Notes under the pieces: model-generated | The model's input: the letters and a program-made list of their open reading frames with translations, nothing else | The model's database searches: none | Told to the model about the DNA's origin: nothing | Assembly (NCBI GenBank): GCA_035403465.1 | Contig: DAONFG010000002.1 | Span: 124,001 to 188,000 of the forward strand | DNA from: JAAYBQ01 sp035403465 | GTDB taxonomy: Bacteria; Spirochaetota; UBA4802; UBA5550 | Length of the DNA stretch: 64,000 nt | Direction of reading: 5' to 3' | Translations under genes and position numbers: made by a program | In this document: positions 54,016 through 63,960 of the stretch, piece by piece | How positions within the stretch are numbered: position 1 is the stretch's first letter | Layout: each line of letters opens with the position of its first letter

Positions 54016-55176
54016 ATGAAAAGGTTACTCGCAATACTGTTTTCAATAATGCTTCTTTTCACCATGGCATGCGGAAAAGGTGATACTGTAAAAATCGGGT
54101 TCATGGGCCCCATGACCGGCGGTGACAGCAACTACGGCAAGCTCATGAGCCAGGCTGTAAAAATTGCTGTTGAGGAATTTAACGCACAGGGCGGTGTTTT
54201 AGGGTACAATGTTGAACTTATAATCGAAGATGACCAGGGATCTGTTGAAAAAGGAAATCCTGCCATCGAAAAACTTGCAGGCATAGATAAGGTTTATGGA
54301 ATTATCGGTGCTGTATTCAGTTCTGTATCACTCGCCATTGCGCCTAAAGCGGAAGCTTCAAAAATCGTAATGATATCACCTTCATCAACACATAAAGACC
54401 TTCCTGACAAGGGAGAATTTATTTTCAGGGATGTAATTAATGACTCAATGCAGGCTATAGTTTTCGCAAAATACCTCTACCAGGTTGAAAAGACAAACTC
54501 CGTTGCGATACTCTATGTAAAGAACGATTACAGCCAGGGCCTTGCAATGGATTTTAAAACCCAGTTCGAAAAAGAGGGGGGCAAGGTTGTTGCGATGGAA
54601 TCAGGCCTCAAAGGCGACAAAGACTTCAAGACCCAGCTGACAAAAATCAAGGGTCTCAGCCCGAAAGCCCTCTACATACCAAACTATGTTGAAGAGATCG
54701 CGCAGATTATTGAGCAGGCAAAACAGCTTGGAATAACAGCAAAAATCTACAGCGCTGACGGATTCTCCAATCCTAAAATTTTTGAACTTGCTCCAAAATC
54801 CGCGAACGGCATAATCTTTACACAGATCGCCGAAAACCGCAGCCAGGTTAAAAAGGATTTTATAACCAAATACAAAACAAAATTCGGCGAAGACCCGGAC
54901 ATCTTTGCGCTTAATTCATACGACGGCGCGAGGATACTTATGAATGCCATCAAACAGGCGGCTGAAATCAAGGACAAAAAGCTTGTAATCGACAGGGACA
55001 AGGTAAGATCAATCGTTGCTGCTACAAAAGATTTTGATGGAGCATCAGGAAAGATCACATTCACAGCCAACGGCGACCTTGTGGCCAACATAGGAATCTG
55101 GACTTCAGAAAACAACCAGTACAAACAGATCAAGGCATATAAGCTTGAAAACGACAAGATCATTGAAATCAAATAA
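54016..55176 (+). CDS. livJ: Branched-chain amino acid ABC transporter, substrate-binding lipoprotein
   Basis: 386 residues. Signal peptide with lipobox TMAC (Cys 19), then the two-lobed periplasmic binding fold: IGFMGPMTGGDSNYGK, AVEEFNAQGGVLGYNVELI, DDQGSVEKG, MISPSSTHKDL and ALNSYDGARIL. Binds Leu/Ile/Val or a related amino acid and delivers it to LivHM. AGGAGG lies 8 nt before the ATG. Separated from livH by a terminator that should make this gene the most expressed of the operon. Confidence 0.94.
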   Translation: MKRLLAILFSIMLLFTMACGKGDTVKIGFMGPMTGGDSNYGKLMSQAVKIAVEEFNAQGGVLGYNVELIIEDDQGSVEKGNPAIEKLAGIDKVYGIIGAVFSSVSLAIAPKAEASKIVMISPSSTHKDLPDKGEFIFRDVINDSMQAIVFAKYLYQVEKTNSVAILYVKNDYSQGLAMDFKTQFEKEGGKVVAMESGLKGDKDFKTQLTKIKGLSPKALYIPNYVEEIAQIIEQAKQLGITAKIYSADGFSNPKIFELAPKSANGIIFTQIAENRSQVKKDFITKYKTKFGEDPDIFALNSYDGARILMNAIKQAAEIKDKKLVIDRDKVRSIVAATKDFDGASGKITFTANGDLVANIGIWTSENNQYKQIKAYKLENDKIIEIK

Positions 55177-55184
55177 TGATCATA

Positions 55185-55214
55185 CCAGCCGCGGAAATAC
55201 CGCGGCTGGTTTTT
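55185..55214 (+). terminator. Intercistronic terminator between livJ and livH
   Basis: A perfect 10-bp stem CCAGCCGCGG, loop AAATA, CCGCGGCTGG, followed by TTTTT. It lies in the 63-base gap after the binding-protein gene and would pass only part of the transcription to the permease genes. Confidence 0.9.
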
Positions 55215-55239
55215 ATACATGCAGTTCAGGATGTAACTG

Positions 55240-56172
55240 ATGAATCTTTTTAATATACCGGCTAACGAACTTCTTCAGCATATACTTAACGGCCTCACCC
55301 TCGGTGCGATCTATTCACTGATTGCCCTTGGTTACACGATGGTCTACGGCATTCTTAAGTTTATCAATTTTGCCCACGGTGAAATATTCATGCTTGGTGC
55401 ATATTCAGGTTATTATCTGTACTATTATCTCTGTACGCCGGACCAGGGTGGAAGCTGGGTCATGATATCTTTTATTCTCTCTGTTCTCTTCGCCATGATT
55501 TTAAGCGCGGTTATCGGGATGCTTATCGAGCGTATTGCATACCGCCCGCTGCGCAGGGCTCCAAGGCTTGCACCGCTGCTGAGCGCGATCGGGGTATCAA
55601 TAATATTGATGAATCTTGCAGCCCTTGCTTTCGGCACAGAACCCAAAAACTTCAGCTACCCCTTTGACAATTCAGTCATAAACATGGGAACCACCAGCAT
55701 AACACCAAACCAGATAATGATACTCGCGGTTGGCCTTATAATGATGGCGGGGCTGAAGCTCTTTGTCGACCGGACAAAACTGGGAAAGGCAATGCGCGCC
55801 ACAAGCCAGAACCAGAACGTGGCTTCGCTCATGGGAATAAACGTTAACGTTATTATATCACTCACCTTTGCCATAGGATCTGCCCTGGCCGCTGTTGCAG
55901 GCGTGCTCATCGCTATGGAATACAAGGTCTACCCGTCAATGGGCCAGATGGCCGGGCTCAAGGCATTCATTGCCGCAGTTGTCGGCGGAATAGGAAACAT
56001 CAGCGGCGCCATGATCGGCGGGATTCTGCTTGGACTACTCGAAACATTCGGTGTGGTTATACTGGGCATACCCCAGGGGATGAAAGACACAATCGCATTC
56101 TCCGTGCTCATTATTATACTGCTTGTTAAACCAAGCGGCATTCTCATCAGGAACATAAGGGAGAAGGTGTAA
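55240..56172 (+). CDS. livH: Branched-chain amino acid ABC transporter permease
   Basis: 310 residues with eight or so membrane helices. The LivH signature LGAIYSLIALGYTMVYGILKFINFAHGE and the coupling-helix region GKAMRATSQNQNVASLMGIN-type sequence, split over residues 185-205, are present. Ends TAATG, overlapping livM by one base. Confidence 0.95.
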   Translation: MNLFNIPANELLQHILNGLTLGAIYSLIALGYTMVYGILKFINFAHGEIFMLGAYSGYYLYYYLCTPDQGGSWVMISFILSVLFAMILSAVIGMLIERIAYRPLRRAPRLAPLLSAIGVSIILMNLAALAFGTEPKNFSYPFDNSVINMGTTSITPNQIMILAVGLIMMAGLKLFVDRTKLGKAMRATSQNQNVASLMGINVNVIISLTFAIGSALAAVAGVLIAMEYKVYPSMGQMAGLKAFIAAVVGGIGNISGAMIGGILLGLLETFGVVILGIPQGMKDTIAFSVLIIILLVKPSGILIRNIREKV

Positions 56173-57092
56173 TGACCGATTTTTTAATGGTTCTCTTTAT
56201 CTATATAGGCATATATTCAATCGCCTCACTCGGACTTAACCTGATTGTAGGTTACACAGGCCTCCTGTCACTCTGCCAGGCCGCATTCGTGGCAATCGGG
56301 GCATACACCACTGCAATAATTATGACTTCTACAGGTCTTTCATTCTGGTGGGTGCTCCCCGTTGCAGGAATCACTGCGTCGCTCAGCGGTTTGCTCATAG
56401 GTATTCCTACGCTGCGACTCAAGGGGGACTACCTTGCCATTGCCACCCTCGGATTCGGCGAGATCGTCAAGAACCTCATCATAAACTGGGACAGCGTGAC
56501 AAAGGGCCCCATGGGAATAAACGGCATCCCGGCTGTAAACCTTTTCGGAATTAAACTTACAATTCTGGATAAGCTCCCATGGATGCTGATTATATGGGGG
56601 TTCGTTTTTATCACGTACTATCTTGTACGCAGGATCGTCCGGTCCAGGATTGGCCGCGCACTCGAGGCTATACGCGAGGATGAGATCGCGGCTTCTTCAA
56701 TGGGAATCAACACTGCCAAGTATAAAATCGGCGCGTTCATCACAGGTTCTTTTTTTGCAGGGATTGCAGGGGGACTTTATGCGGCCTATACACAGGCAGT
56801 CGCGCCTAATACCTTTGATTTCATGATGTCGGTTATGATCCTGTGCATGATCGTTCTTGGAGGCCTGGGAAGAAATATAGCAGCTGTTGCAGGCGCGGTA
56901 ATCATTGTCCTGGCCGAATTCACACCCAGGCTCCTCGGCATATCGAACATCATACCGCCTCAGCTGAACCAGATACTTTTCGGCCTTATCCTGGTCATGA
57001 TGATGATATACAGGCCCCAGGGACTTATCGGAAGAAAAAAAATAAACTACGCGGCAATCGTTAAAAAAGAAATACTAAACCTGGAGAAATAA
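56172..57092 (+). CDS. livM: Branched-chain amino acid ABC transporter permease
   Basis: 306 residues, about eight membrane helices. LivM signature GYTGLLSLCQAAFVAIGAYT, GIPTLRLKGDYLAIATLGFG, and coupling helix IGRALEAIREDEIAASSMG. Forms the membrane pore with LivH. One base separates it from the livG start. Confidence 0.95.
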   Translation: MTDFLMVLFIYIGIYSIASLGLNLIVGYTGLLSLCQAAFVAIGAYTTAIIMTSTGLSFWWVLPVAGITASLSGLLIGIPTLRLKGDYLAIATLGFGEIVKNLIINWDSVTKGPMGINGIPAVNLFGIKLTILDKLPWMLIIWGFVFITYYLVRRIVRSRIGRALEAIREDEIAASSMGINTAKYKIGAFITGSFFAGIAGGLYAAYTQAVAPNTFDFMMSVMILCMIVLGGLGRNIAAVAGAVIIVLAEFTPRLLGISNIIPPQLNQILFGLILVMMMIYRPQGLIGRKKINYAAIVKKEILNLEK

Positions 57093-57093
57093 A

Positions 57094-57876
57094 GTGCCCC
57101 TGCTTTATACAGAAAACCTGAGACGTGAATTCGGCGGAGTCATTGCCGTATCCGATGTCAGTATCGAGATTCACAAAGGCTCGATTACAGGGCTCATCGG
57201 CCCGAACGGTGCAGGCAAAACCACGCTCTTTAACACAATCACAGGGCTGGACTACCCCACAAACGGTTATGTATTTTTTAAAGGTGAGGATATTACCCCG
57301 CTCCCCGCATACAAAATAACCAGGAGTGGAATAGCCCGCACCTTCCAGAACATCCGCCTTTTTAAAGAGTTGACCGTTTTTGAAAACATAATGATCGGCA
57401 GGCACTTCAGGGCTAACCATCCTTTTATCATCAAGAACAGGTTAATAAACTTTATCCTGGGACGCATACTCGTAAAACGCGAAGAACGGGACATATACGA
57501 AAATTCAATCAAATGGCTCAACTTCTTTAAACTTGGCGAGTACCGTGACGAGTACGCAAAAAACCTTCCATATGGAAAACAGCGTGAACTTGAGATAGCC
57601 CGCGCGCTTGCAACAGAGCCCGAAGTGATATTTCTCGATGAACCCGCAGCAGGAATGAATCCCCGCGAAACCGCTGAGCTGATGACGACCATAAAACGCA
57701 TCCGCGACCTGGGCATAACAGTTGTGCTTATTGAACACGACATGAAACTTGTTATGAATATCTGTGACCGTATCATAGTGCTCAATTACGGAAGAAAAAT
57801 CGCAGAGGGCACACCTGAAGAAGTCCGTAATAACAGGGAAGTTATTGAAGCATATTTAGGAAAATCCGATGAATAA
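57094..57876 (+). CDS. livG: Branched-chain amino acid ABC transporter ATPase
   Basis: 260 residues. Walker A GPNGAGKTT (near 36-44), the LivG-type signature LPYGKQRELEIARAL and Walker B VIFLDEPAAGMN, then the H-loop LIEHDM. It starts with GTG, with GGAG 8-9 nt upstream. Overlaps livF by 8 bases. Confidence 0.95.
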   Translation: MPLLYTENLRREFGGVIAVSDVSIEIHKGSITGLIGPNGAGKTTLFNTITGLDYPTNGYVFFKGEDITPLPAYKITRSGIARTFQNIRLFKELTVFENIMIGRHFRANHPFIIKNRLINFILGRILVKREERDIYENSIKWLNFFKLGEYRDEYAKNLPYGKQRELEIARALATEPEVIFLDEPAAGMNPRETAELMTTIKRIRDLGITVVLIEHDMKLVMNICDRIIVLNYGRKIAEGTPEEVRNNREVIEAYLGKSDE

Positions 57877-58624
57877 AACAATTCTTCAACTTGATAATGT
57901 TCACGTCAGCTACGGCAGCATTGAGGCGCTCAAGGGCGTGAGTCTCTCCGTTACTGAAGGAGAGATAGTCTGCCTTATCGGCGCAAACGGCGCAGGCAAA
58001 TCTACACTGCTTAAATCTGTCATGGGCCTTGAACCTATCACAGCAGGGGAGATCAGGTTTGACGGTAATATAATCGCAACTGCACACAACAGTGAAACCA
58101 AAGGCAAAATCCGGTCAATGCGTACCGACAAAATAACAGGCCTTGGATTATCCATGGCTCCTGAAGGCCGCGGCATTTTCCCCGAAATGACAGTTCTTGA
58201 AAATCTCGAGATGGGTGCGTTCCTGATTAAAAGCAAGTCCGAAACAAAACGACGCATCGATGAAAAATACGAAATGTTCCCCATACTGCGCGACAGGAGA
58301 AAACAGATGGCAGGATCACTCTCGGGCGGAGAGCAGCAGATGCTCTCTATTGCCAGGGCACTCATGATATCACCCCGCCTTCTTCTTCTTGATGAACCCG
58401 CACTGGGTCTCGCACCGATAATTATAAAAAATATATTCGACATCATTGTAAGGATCAACCGTGAGGAGAATGTGACAATATTTCTTGTTGAACAGAACGC
58501 GAAGATGGCACTTGCAATCTCGCACAAGGGATACGTCCTGGAAACAGGAAACATTGTTCTTGAGGACGCCAGCAGCAGCCTGCTGCAGAATCCCGGCGTC
58601 AAGGCCGCATACCTTGGTGAATAA
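57869..58624 (+). CDS. livF: Branched-chain amino acid ABC transporter ATPase
   Basis: 251 residues. Walker A GANGAGKST (near 38-46), signature LSGGEQQMLSIARAL, Walker B LLLLDEPALGL and H-loop LVEQN. An insert between Walker A and signature (DGNIIATAHNSETKGKIRSM, residues about 66-85) is slightly longer than usual. Pairs with LivG in the transporter. Confidence 0.95.
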   Translation: MNKTILQLDNVHVSYGSIEALKGVSLSVTEGEIVCLIGANGAGKSTLLKSVMGLEPITAGEIRFDGNIIATAHNSETKGKIRSMRTDKITGLGLSMAPEGRGIFPEMTVLENLEMGAFLIKSKSETKRRIDEKYEMFPILRDRRKQMAGSLSGGEQQMLSIARALMISPRLLLLDEPALGLAPIIIKNIFDIIVRINREENVTIFLVEQNAKMALAISHKGYVLETGNIVLEDASSSLLQNPGVKAAYLGE

Positions 58625-58647
58625 CATTTAAATTCTGGAGAACCGAA

Positions 58648-59436
58648 CTGAAAAATCTAACACGCAGCGATATAGACTTCTTCCTCGAAATCTCCAAGTC
58701 TGCAGGCGACTGGGCTTTTGAATACCAGCGGGAAAATATAATCCTCTGCCGCAAGGATGACCGGTCCATAGTGACACATGCAGATATCTGGGTGCAGAAT
58801 TTTCTTGTAAAAAAAATCTCGGAAAAGTTTCCTGGTTTTAGATTCATAGGCGAGGAAACTCCTTCAGACAGGTCAGTCCTTGCAGAGGACAAAGTTTCGG
58901 TTATTATAGATCCGATCGACGGCACAGCCATGTACAGCATGCACCTGCCGATCTGGTGCGTCTCAATAGGTATATTCCTCGGGTTTAAACCGGCTTATGG
59001 ATTTGTCTATTCCCCCGGATGCGGCATGATGTTTCATGCAGACAATGAAGGTTCATGGCTGAACGGAAACAGGCTGGCCATAGACAGAAACATCGATATA
59101 GACAACGAGACCAATATCTTCTACTCATCAGAAATTCGTGACGTAAAAATAAATTTCACAGGCAAGGTGCGTAACCTGGGATCTACAGCTCTCCACGCAT
59201 GCCTTACAACAGATAACATTCGCAACCGCACCCTGGCCTTTATAGGAAAGTCATACCTCTGGGACTGGGCTGGAGCAATACCGGTAATGGAAAAAGCGGG
59301 TGTAACAGTCAGTTACATCGACGGCCGCAAACTTGACTATGCGAAGATTATTGAAAATAATTATGAATTTGAAGATTATGCAGTGGCATACACATGCAGC
59401 GATTTTGAAACAATCCGGGAGATTTTATCCAGATAA
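58648..59436 (+). CDS. Inositol monophosphatase-family protein with probable CTG start
   Basis: 263 residues. The family motifs are VTHADIWVQNFL, GEETPS for the metal-binding Glu, IDPIDGTAMY (the D-x-I-D-G-T core), and WDWAGAIPVMEKAG for WDxAA. The first ATG is at 58771, but this would cut into helix 1 and the VTHAD motif, so the start must lie upstream. The only candidate that fits is CTG at 58648, with GGAG (58637-58640) 7 nt before it; the frame has no ATG, GTG or TTG in between the livF stop and 58771. It is 23 bases after livF, so it belongs to the liv operon. Substrate could be an inositol, sugar or nucleotide phosphate. Confidence 0.78.
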   Translation: MKNLTRSDIDFFLEISKSAGDWAFEYQRENIILCRKDDRSIVTHADIWVQNFLVKKISEKFPGFRFIGEETPSDRSVLAEDKVSVIIDPIDGTAMYSMHLPIWCVSIGIFLGFKPAYGFVYSPGCGMMFHADNEGSWLNGNRLAIDRNIDIDNETNIFYSSEIRDVKINFTGKVRNLGSTALHACLTTDNIRNRTLAFIGKSYLWDWAGAIPVMEKAGVTVSYIDGRKLDYAKIIENNYEFEDYAVAYTCSDFETIREILSR

Positions 59437-59624
59437 CGTTTTGCCGCAGAGGCACTAAATTTGTTAAGTATTTGACAAATCCGTCTTTAGCTGTACCGGT
59501 AACTTAATTGTTATCGGGAAAATTTATAGCGTCGGAGCCTGTATGACGGATTATGATGTCATGTAACAGTCATTTCCGCGATAGTTTCATTCTGACGAAA
59601 TGTGCTTTAAGTGGATGGTTGGCA

Positions 59625-61955
59625 ATGATACGCAAAACGCTTTATGCCCTGATCGATACCTGCAATAATTTTGTTGTGATCCACTACAGGGCCGTACTGA
59701 TAATATTATTTCTGCTCACCATCCCCATGGCTTATTTTTACTCACAGCAGCGGCACGAAAACCATATCGGCATATACTTCGACAGGGATAATGAAGACCT
59801 CGTTTATTACCGGGAGTTCCAGGAAAAATACGGCAATGAGGAATTCATCATGGTTGTATTCAAGGAACCGGACATTTTTACAGTAAAAAATATGGATGTG
59901 ATCAGGGACATAACCTCGTCCCTTAAGAACATTGACGGTGTGCAGAGAGCCCTGAGCCTGACCGAGGTTAAGGAGGCATATGGTGAGGCTGATTCGATCT
60001 CATTCAGGCCGGTTATCCCGGATAATTATACTGAAGATTCTTTAACCGGATTAAAAAACCGTGTACTTGCCGACCGGAACCTTGTAAACAGCGTTATATC
60101 TCCTGACGGTACAACGACAGCGATTTTCGCACAGCTTCAGCCCTTCAGGGATGAAAAAAAGAGACATCTTGTAAACACAGTCATTGACGAGGTTGAGAAA
60201 GCCGGATCCGGGCGCACTGAACTTCACATTGCAGGAGTTCCTGTGGTTGAGGCCAGGATGAACATCCTCTCAGCCAGGGATTACAACCTTTTTGTCCCTA
60301 TAACTCTACTCATCATTTTTATTTTAGTAGCCATCAACCTGCGCAACTGGACACTCTCCCTTCTTACCCTGGCCAACATGCTTCTTATTTTTGCATGGGG
60401 CATAGGCATATACTGCATGGCGGGACAGACTTTCAACATGCTTACTGTAATACTGGGACCCATGCTGCTTACCACCGCTGTCGAACACTCGATACATGTC
60501 CTTTCCCAGTTCGAGGAGGACTATATCGCATCTGATGGAAGGAACAATTATGCAGATCTCGTCCGCATGACAATCAGGGAGGTCTGGATTCCATGCTTTC
60601 TCACGAGCGCGACTACTGCCATGGGATTCCTTTCTTTCGGCAAGGCTACAGTCCAGCCTGTCCAGACTATCGGTATATATACAGCGATAATGGTGCTGCT
60701 CGGTTTTATAATAACGATGGTATTTATGCCCGCTGCACTCATGTTCCTTCAGAACAGGATGCATAAACAAATATCATGGAAGACCCGGAACTCCGTACAG
60801 GCCCACGATAGCGGGATAATAATGCATCTGCTTATGAAACTCGTAAATTTTGATGTACGCCATTACAAACCGATTTCAATCATCATGACCGGACTTCTCC
60901 TTATCTCCGCGGCAATAGGTATCTATAAACTTCATTTTGAGACGAACACAATCCAGTACCTCACAGAGAAGGATTCAACAAAGTCCGACATACGGTTCAT
61001 CGAGAAAAACCTCGGCGGGTCCATTCCTTTTGCTATAACCATACAGGCTAAAACCCCGGAATATGATTTCAGCAATCCTGAAAGCCTGAAGCTCATAGAC
61101 CGGGCCCAGAGAGACCTGATGGATATAAGCAATGGGAAATACACCTATTCATTCTCAATCGCAAACTATTTCCCCGAAATCAACCGAGCCTTCCACGAAA
61201 ATGATCAGCGTTACTTTAAAATCCCGGAATCGCAAATGGATGTTCTTGATTTTTACGAAATCGGTGACCAGGAGGTCATCAGCCGTGTAGTGGCCCCTGA
61301 CCGCATGGAGGCCAGTATTAATTTTCAGACCACCTGGGGAAATAACAGCGATGCGCTGAATAATTTTAATAGCATCAGCCGGCACATGGATGAACTTCTG
61401 GGCGGGAATTATACCTGGAAAATTACCGGCCTTTCCACCCTGTACCTCAAGATGGAAACGAACCTTATGACTACACAGATCAGCAGCTTTATACTTTCAT
61501 TTATCCTGATATTCGGTATGATGTTTTTCGTATGCAGGAACATAAAGCTGACAATCATCAGCATGATACCGAATATTTTCCCGATATTCATCACCCTGGG
61601 AATAATGGGAATATTTAACATCCCGTTTGATGTTGCCACTATCATGATCGGAAGTGTGACACTCGGTATCGTGGTAGATGATACAACACACTATATGATA
61701 TGGTTCAGGCGCAACATGGTCAAGGGTATGACTCACAAGGATGCAATAGTGCAGACATTCAAAGACGTTGGCAAACCTACATTTATAACGTCGCTTGTCC
61801 TGTGTCTCGGTTTCGGCGTCCTGATGCTTGGGAGCATAAGACCTACCCAGTATTTCGGAATACTTTCGGCGTTTGCCATGCTCATAGCACCGTTCGGGGA
61901 TTACCTTATGCTTCCGGCGCTCATATTGATCTTTAAGCCGAAGATTACAAAATAA
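59625..61955 (+). CDS. RND superfamily / MMPL-type transporter
   Basis: 776 residues with 12 membrane helices in the duplicated RND layout: helix 1, a large periplasmic loop (about 45-225), helices 2-6, helix 7, a second loop (about 445-625), helices 8-12. Sequences such as GPMLLTTAVEHSIHVLSQFEE and GSVTLGIVVDDTTHYMIWFRR are the helix-4 and helix-10 proton-relay regions. Likely exports a lipid or hopanoid-like compound by proton antiport (MMPL/HpnN type). An in-frame ATG 24 codons upstream has no better ribosome site. Convergent with mnmE. Confidence 0.85.
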   Translation: MIRKTLYALIDTCNNFVVIHYRAVLIILFLLTIPMAYFYSQQRHENHIGIYFDRDNEDLVYYREFQEKYGNEEFIMVVFKEPDIFTVKNMDVIRDITSSLKNIDGVQRALSLTEVKEAYGEADSISFRPVIPDNYTEDSLTGLKNRVLADRNLVNSVISPDGTTTAIFAQLQPFRDEKKRHLVNTVIDEVEKAGSGRTELHIAGVPVVEARMNILSARDYNLFVPITLLIIFILVAINLRNWTLSLLTLANMLLIFAWGIGIYCMAGQTFNMLTVILGPMLLTTAVEHSIHVLSQFEEDYIASDGRNNYADLVRMTIREVWIPCFLTSATTAMGFLSFGKATVQPVQTIGIYTAIMVLLGFIITMVFMPAALMFLQNRMHKQISWKTRNSVQAHDSGIIMHLLMKLVNFDVRHYKPISIIMTGLLLISAAIGIYKLHFETNTIQYLTEKDSTKSDIRFIEKNLGGSIPFAITIQAKTPEYDFSNPESLKLIDRAQRDLMDISNGKYTYSFSIANYFPEINRAFHENDQRYFKIPESQMDVLDFYEIGDQEVISRVVAPDRMEASINFQTTWGNNSDALNNFNSISRHMDELLGGNYTWKITGLSTLYLKMETNLMTTQISSFILSFILIFGMMFFVCRNIKLTIISMIPNIFPIFITLGIMGIFNIPFDVATIMIGSVTLGIVVDDTTHYMIWFRRNMVKGMTHKDAIVQTFKDVGKPTFITSLVLCLGFGVLMLGSIRPTQYFGILSAFAMLIAPFGDYLMLPALILIFKPKITK

Positions 61956-61960
61956 TAATG

Positions 61961-63316
61961 CTACTTCCCTATACAGAACCTGCTGAAAATTGATCCCAGC
62001 ACATCCTCAGGGGTTATCTCCCCTGTTACTTCAGATAGAATGGCTATAAGCTCGTCCAGCACAAAGGCTATTATTTCGGGAAGTTCTCCGCGCCTGAACA
62101 GTTCCGTGAGGCCGTCCATTCGTTCTATTGCAGAATCCAGTATGTTCAGGACCCGCACATCGGCCAGGAACGAGTTTTTATAATCAACAAATTCACCGGT
62201 AATCACAGCCTTCAGGGCCTCTTCAAGTTCCCTGAACCCGGCCCCGCTTTTAGCACATACAGGTATGAACTCATAACCTGTTTCACCGGCAAGGGACTTT
62301 GCAAAATCTTTTTCCACAAGGTCTATCTTGTTCAGGATAAAAAGAGTTTTCTTGCCGCTGGTACTGCTTATTATTTTCCTGTCCTCTTCTGTAATTCCCG
62401 AAGAGGCATCGATCACAATCAGAACCACGCTCGCGTCAGCAAGCTTTCTGCGTGTAAGTTCAATTCCCATTCGCTCAACATCGTCTGTCGGTGTCCCTAT
62501 ACCCGCAGTGTCAGTGAGGTTGATCCTTATACCGCCGACCTGCAGCGTCTCACGTATCAGGTCACGTGTTGTCCCCGGGATGTCCGACACAAGCGCCCGC
62601 TCCTCGTTCAGAATCAGGTTCATCAGGCTGGATTTCCCGACGTTGGGACGTCCTGCCAGGATCACGTCAAGGCCCTGCGAAGCCTTTTTCCCTTCGCCGC
62701 ACCTTCTCCGTATGTCTGCAAGCGATTCTTCAACGGACTTAACCATCTCCATTGCATTCTCATATGACACGAACTCAATTTCCTGGTCAGAAAAATCTAT
62801 CCCCGCCTCTATATCCGCCTTGAGAAGAACAAGCTGTTCGCGCAAGGATTGCACCGCGACTTTAAGCGACCCGTGCATCTGGTTTAGCGAAGCGCTTATC
62901 TCCCACTCACTCCTTGCGTTTATCAGGCTGTTTATAGCCTCCGCAGCTGTAAGGTCCATCCTGCCGTTCAGGAAACCGCGCTTTGAAAACTCGCCGGGTT
63001 CAGCGGCCCGCACTCCATGTTTAAAAAGAAGCCGCAGGATACTGCTGACCACAAGCGGGTTCCCGTGACAGAAAATCTCCGCCATATCCTCGCCTGTAAA
63101 GCTTGCCGGACCCTGGTAATAAACGAGAATCACATCATCAACCAGCGCATCACCGTTAATGACCGAACCGTAAGCCGCGTACCTGTTTTTTATTAAGTCA
63201 CTTCTACTGAAGATGGAGCATGCGGCCCTGTATGATCCAGGACCGCTTACCCGTATGACCGCTATGGAGGAATTGACCGGCGCAGATGCCGGCGCGCAGA
63301 TTGTATCGCTGAACAT
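61961..63316 (-). CDS. mnmE: tRNA modification GTPase MnmE
   Basis: 451 residues. N-terminal tetrahydrofolate-binding domain (about 1-118, DTICAPASAPVNSSIAVIRVSGP), helical domain, an inserted G domain with G1 GRPNVGKSSLMN (near 222), G3 DTAGI and G4 NKID, and the C-terminal FCIGK with the Cys that carries the one-carbon reaction. With MnmG it modifies U34 of certain tRNAs. It overlaps jag by one base. Confidence 0.97.
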   Translation of the reverse strand: MFSDTICAPASAPVNSSIAVIRVSGPGSYRAACSIFSRSDLIKNRYAAYGSVINGDALVDDVILVYYQGPASFTGEDMAEIFCHGNPLVVSSILRLLFKHGVRAAEPGEFSKRGFLNGRMDLTAAEAINSLINARSEWEISASLNQMHGSLKVAVQSLREQLVLLKADIEAGIDFSDQEIEFVSYENAMEMVKSVEESLADIRRRCGEGKKASQGLDVILAGRPNVGKSSLMNLILNEERALVSDIPGTTRDLIRETLQVGGIRINLTDTAGIGTPTDDVERMGIELTRRKLADASVVLIVIDASSGITEEDRKIISSTSGKKTLFILNKIDLVEKDFAKSLAGETGYEFIPVCAKSGAGFRELEEALKAVITGEFVDYKNSFLADVRVLNILDSAIERMDGLTELFRRGELPEIIAFVLDELIAILSEVTGEITPEDVLGSIFSRFCIGK

Positions 63317-63960
63317 TATTTTTTATTAGCAGGGGATATCCTGATCTTTCTATATATTCCCTGCCCTTCACTCTTTGTAACAACACGTTTGTCGTTCTGA
63401 AGGGTAAGGTGTATAAGTCGTCTTTCAAACGGGTTCATCGGCTCAAGCGTAAGTGGCCTTCCGGACTTGACTACCTTGATCGCCATGTCCCTTGACATTT
63501 TTTTCAGAGCCTTCTCTCTTTTATCCCTGTATGCCTCTATGTCGAGTATGATCTTCTTCTCGCTCCCTGTGGTATTGTTGATCATGAGGTTAACCATGAA
63601 CTGAAGCGCTTCGAGAGTCTTTCCTTTTTTACCAATAATGAGGCCTGAACTGGTTTTGCTCTCCAGTTCAACATAAACCTTGGTCTCGCCCTCCTTGATG
63701 TCTTTGACAGAACCATCGATATTCATTTTATCAAGAAGTGTTTCCAGTATCTCCCTGACCTTGTCTCCTACATCCTCACCACTCTCATTGTAATAAATCC
63801 TGACCTTCGCAGGCCTTGACACACCGAATCCGAAAATCCCGCTTTTGCCCTGGTCAATAACCTCGACATTGACCTTTGAAGCATCCCTGATCCCGAGTTC
63901 AGCAAGGGCTTTCTTGGTCGCATCATCCGCTGTGCGGCCTTCAACTTCGATTACTTTCAT
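63316..63960 (-). CDS. jag: Jag family RNA-binding protein (KhpB/EloR-like)
   Basis: 214 residues: Jag-N domain (about 1-50, VEGRTADDATKKALAELG, KSGIFGFG), KH domain with SSGLIIGKKGKTLEALQ (near 110-125), and R3H domain with EPMNPFERRLIHLTLQ and NDKRVVT (near 175-200). Binds RNA; in Gram-positive species it is linked to cell elongation. Together with mnmE this is the end of the conserved rpmH-rnpA-yidC-jag-mnmE string, so yidC is expected just beyond the window edge. Ribosome site GGAGG upstream. Confidence 0.95.
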   Translation of the reverse strand: MKVIEVEGRTADDATKKALAELGIRDASKVNVEVIDQGKSGIFGFGVSRPAKVRIYYNESGEDVGDKVREILETLLDKMNIDGSVKDIKEGETKVYVELESKTSSGLIIGKKGKTLEALQFMVNLMINNTTGSEKKIILDIEAYRDKREKALKKMSRDMAIKVVKSGRPLTLEPMNPFERRLIHLTLQNDKRVVTKSEGQGIYRKIRISPANKK

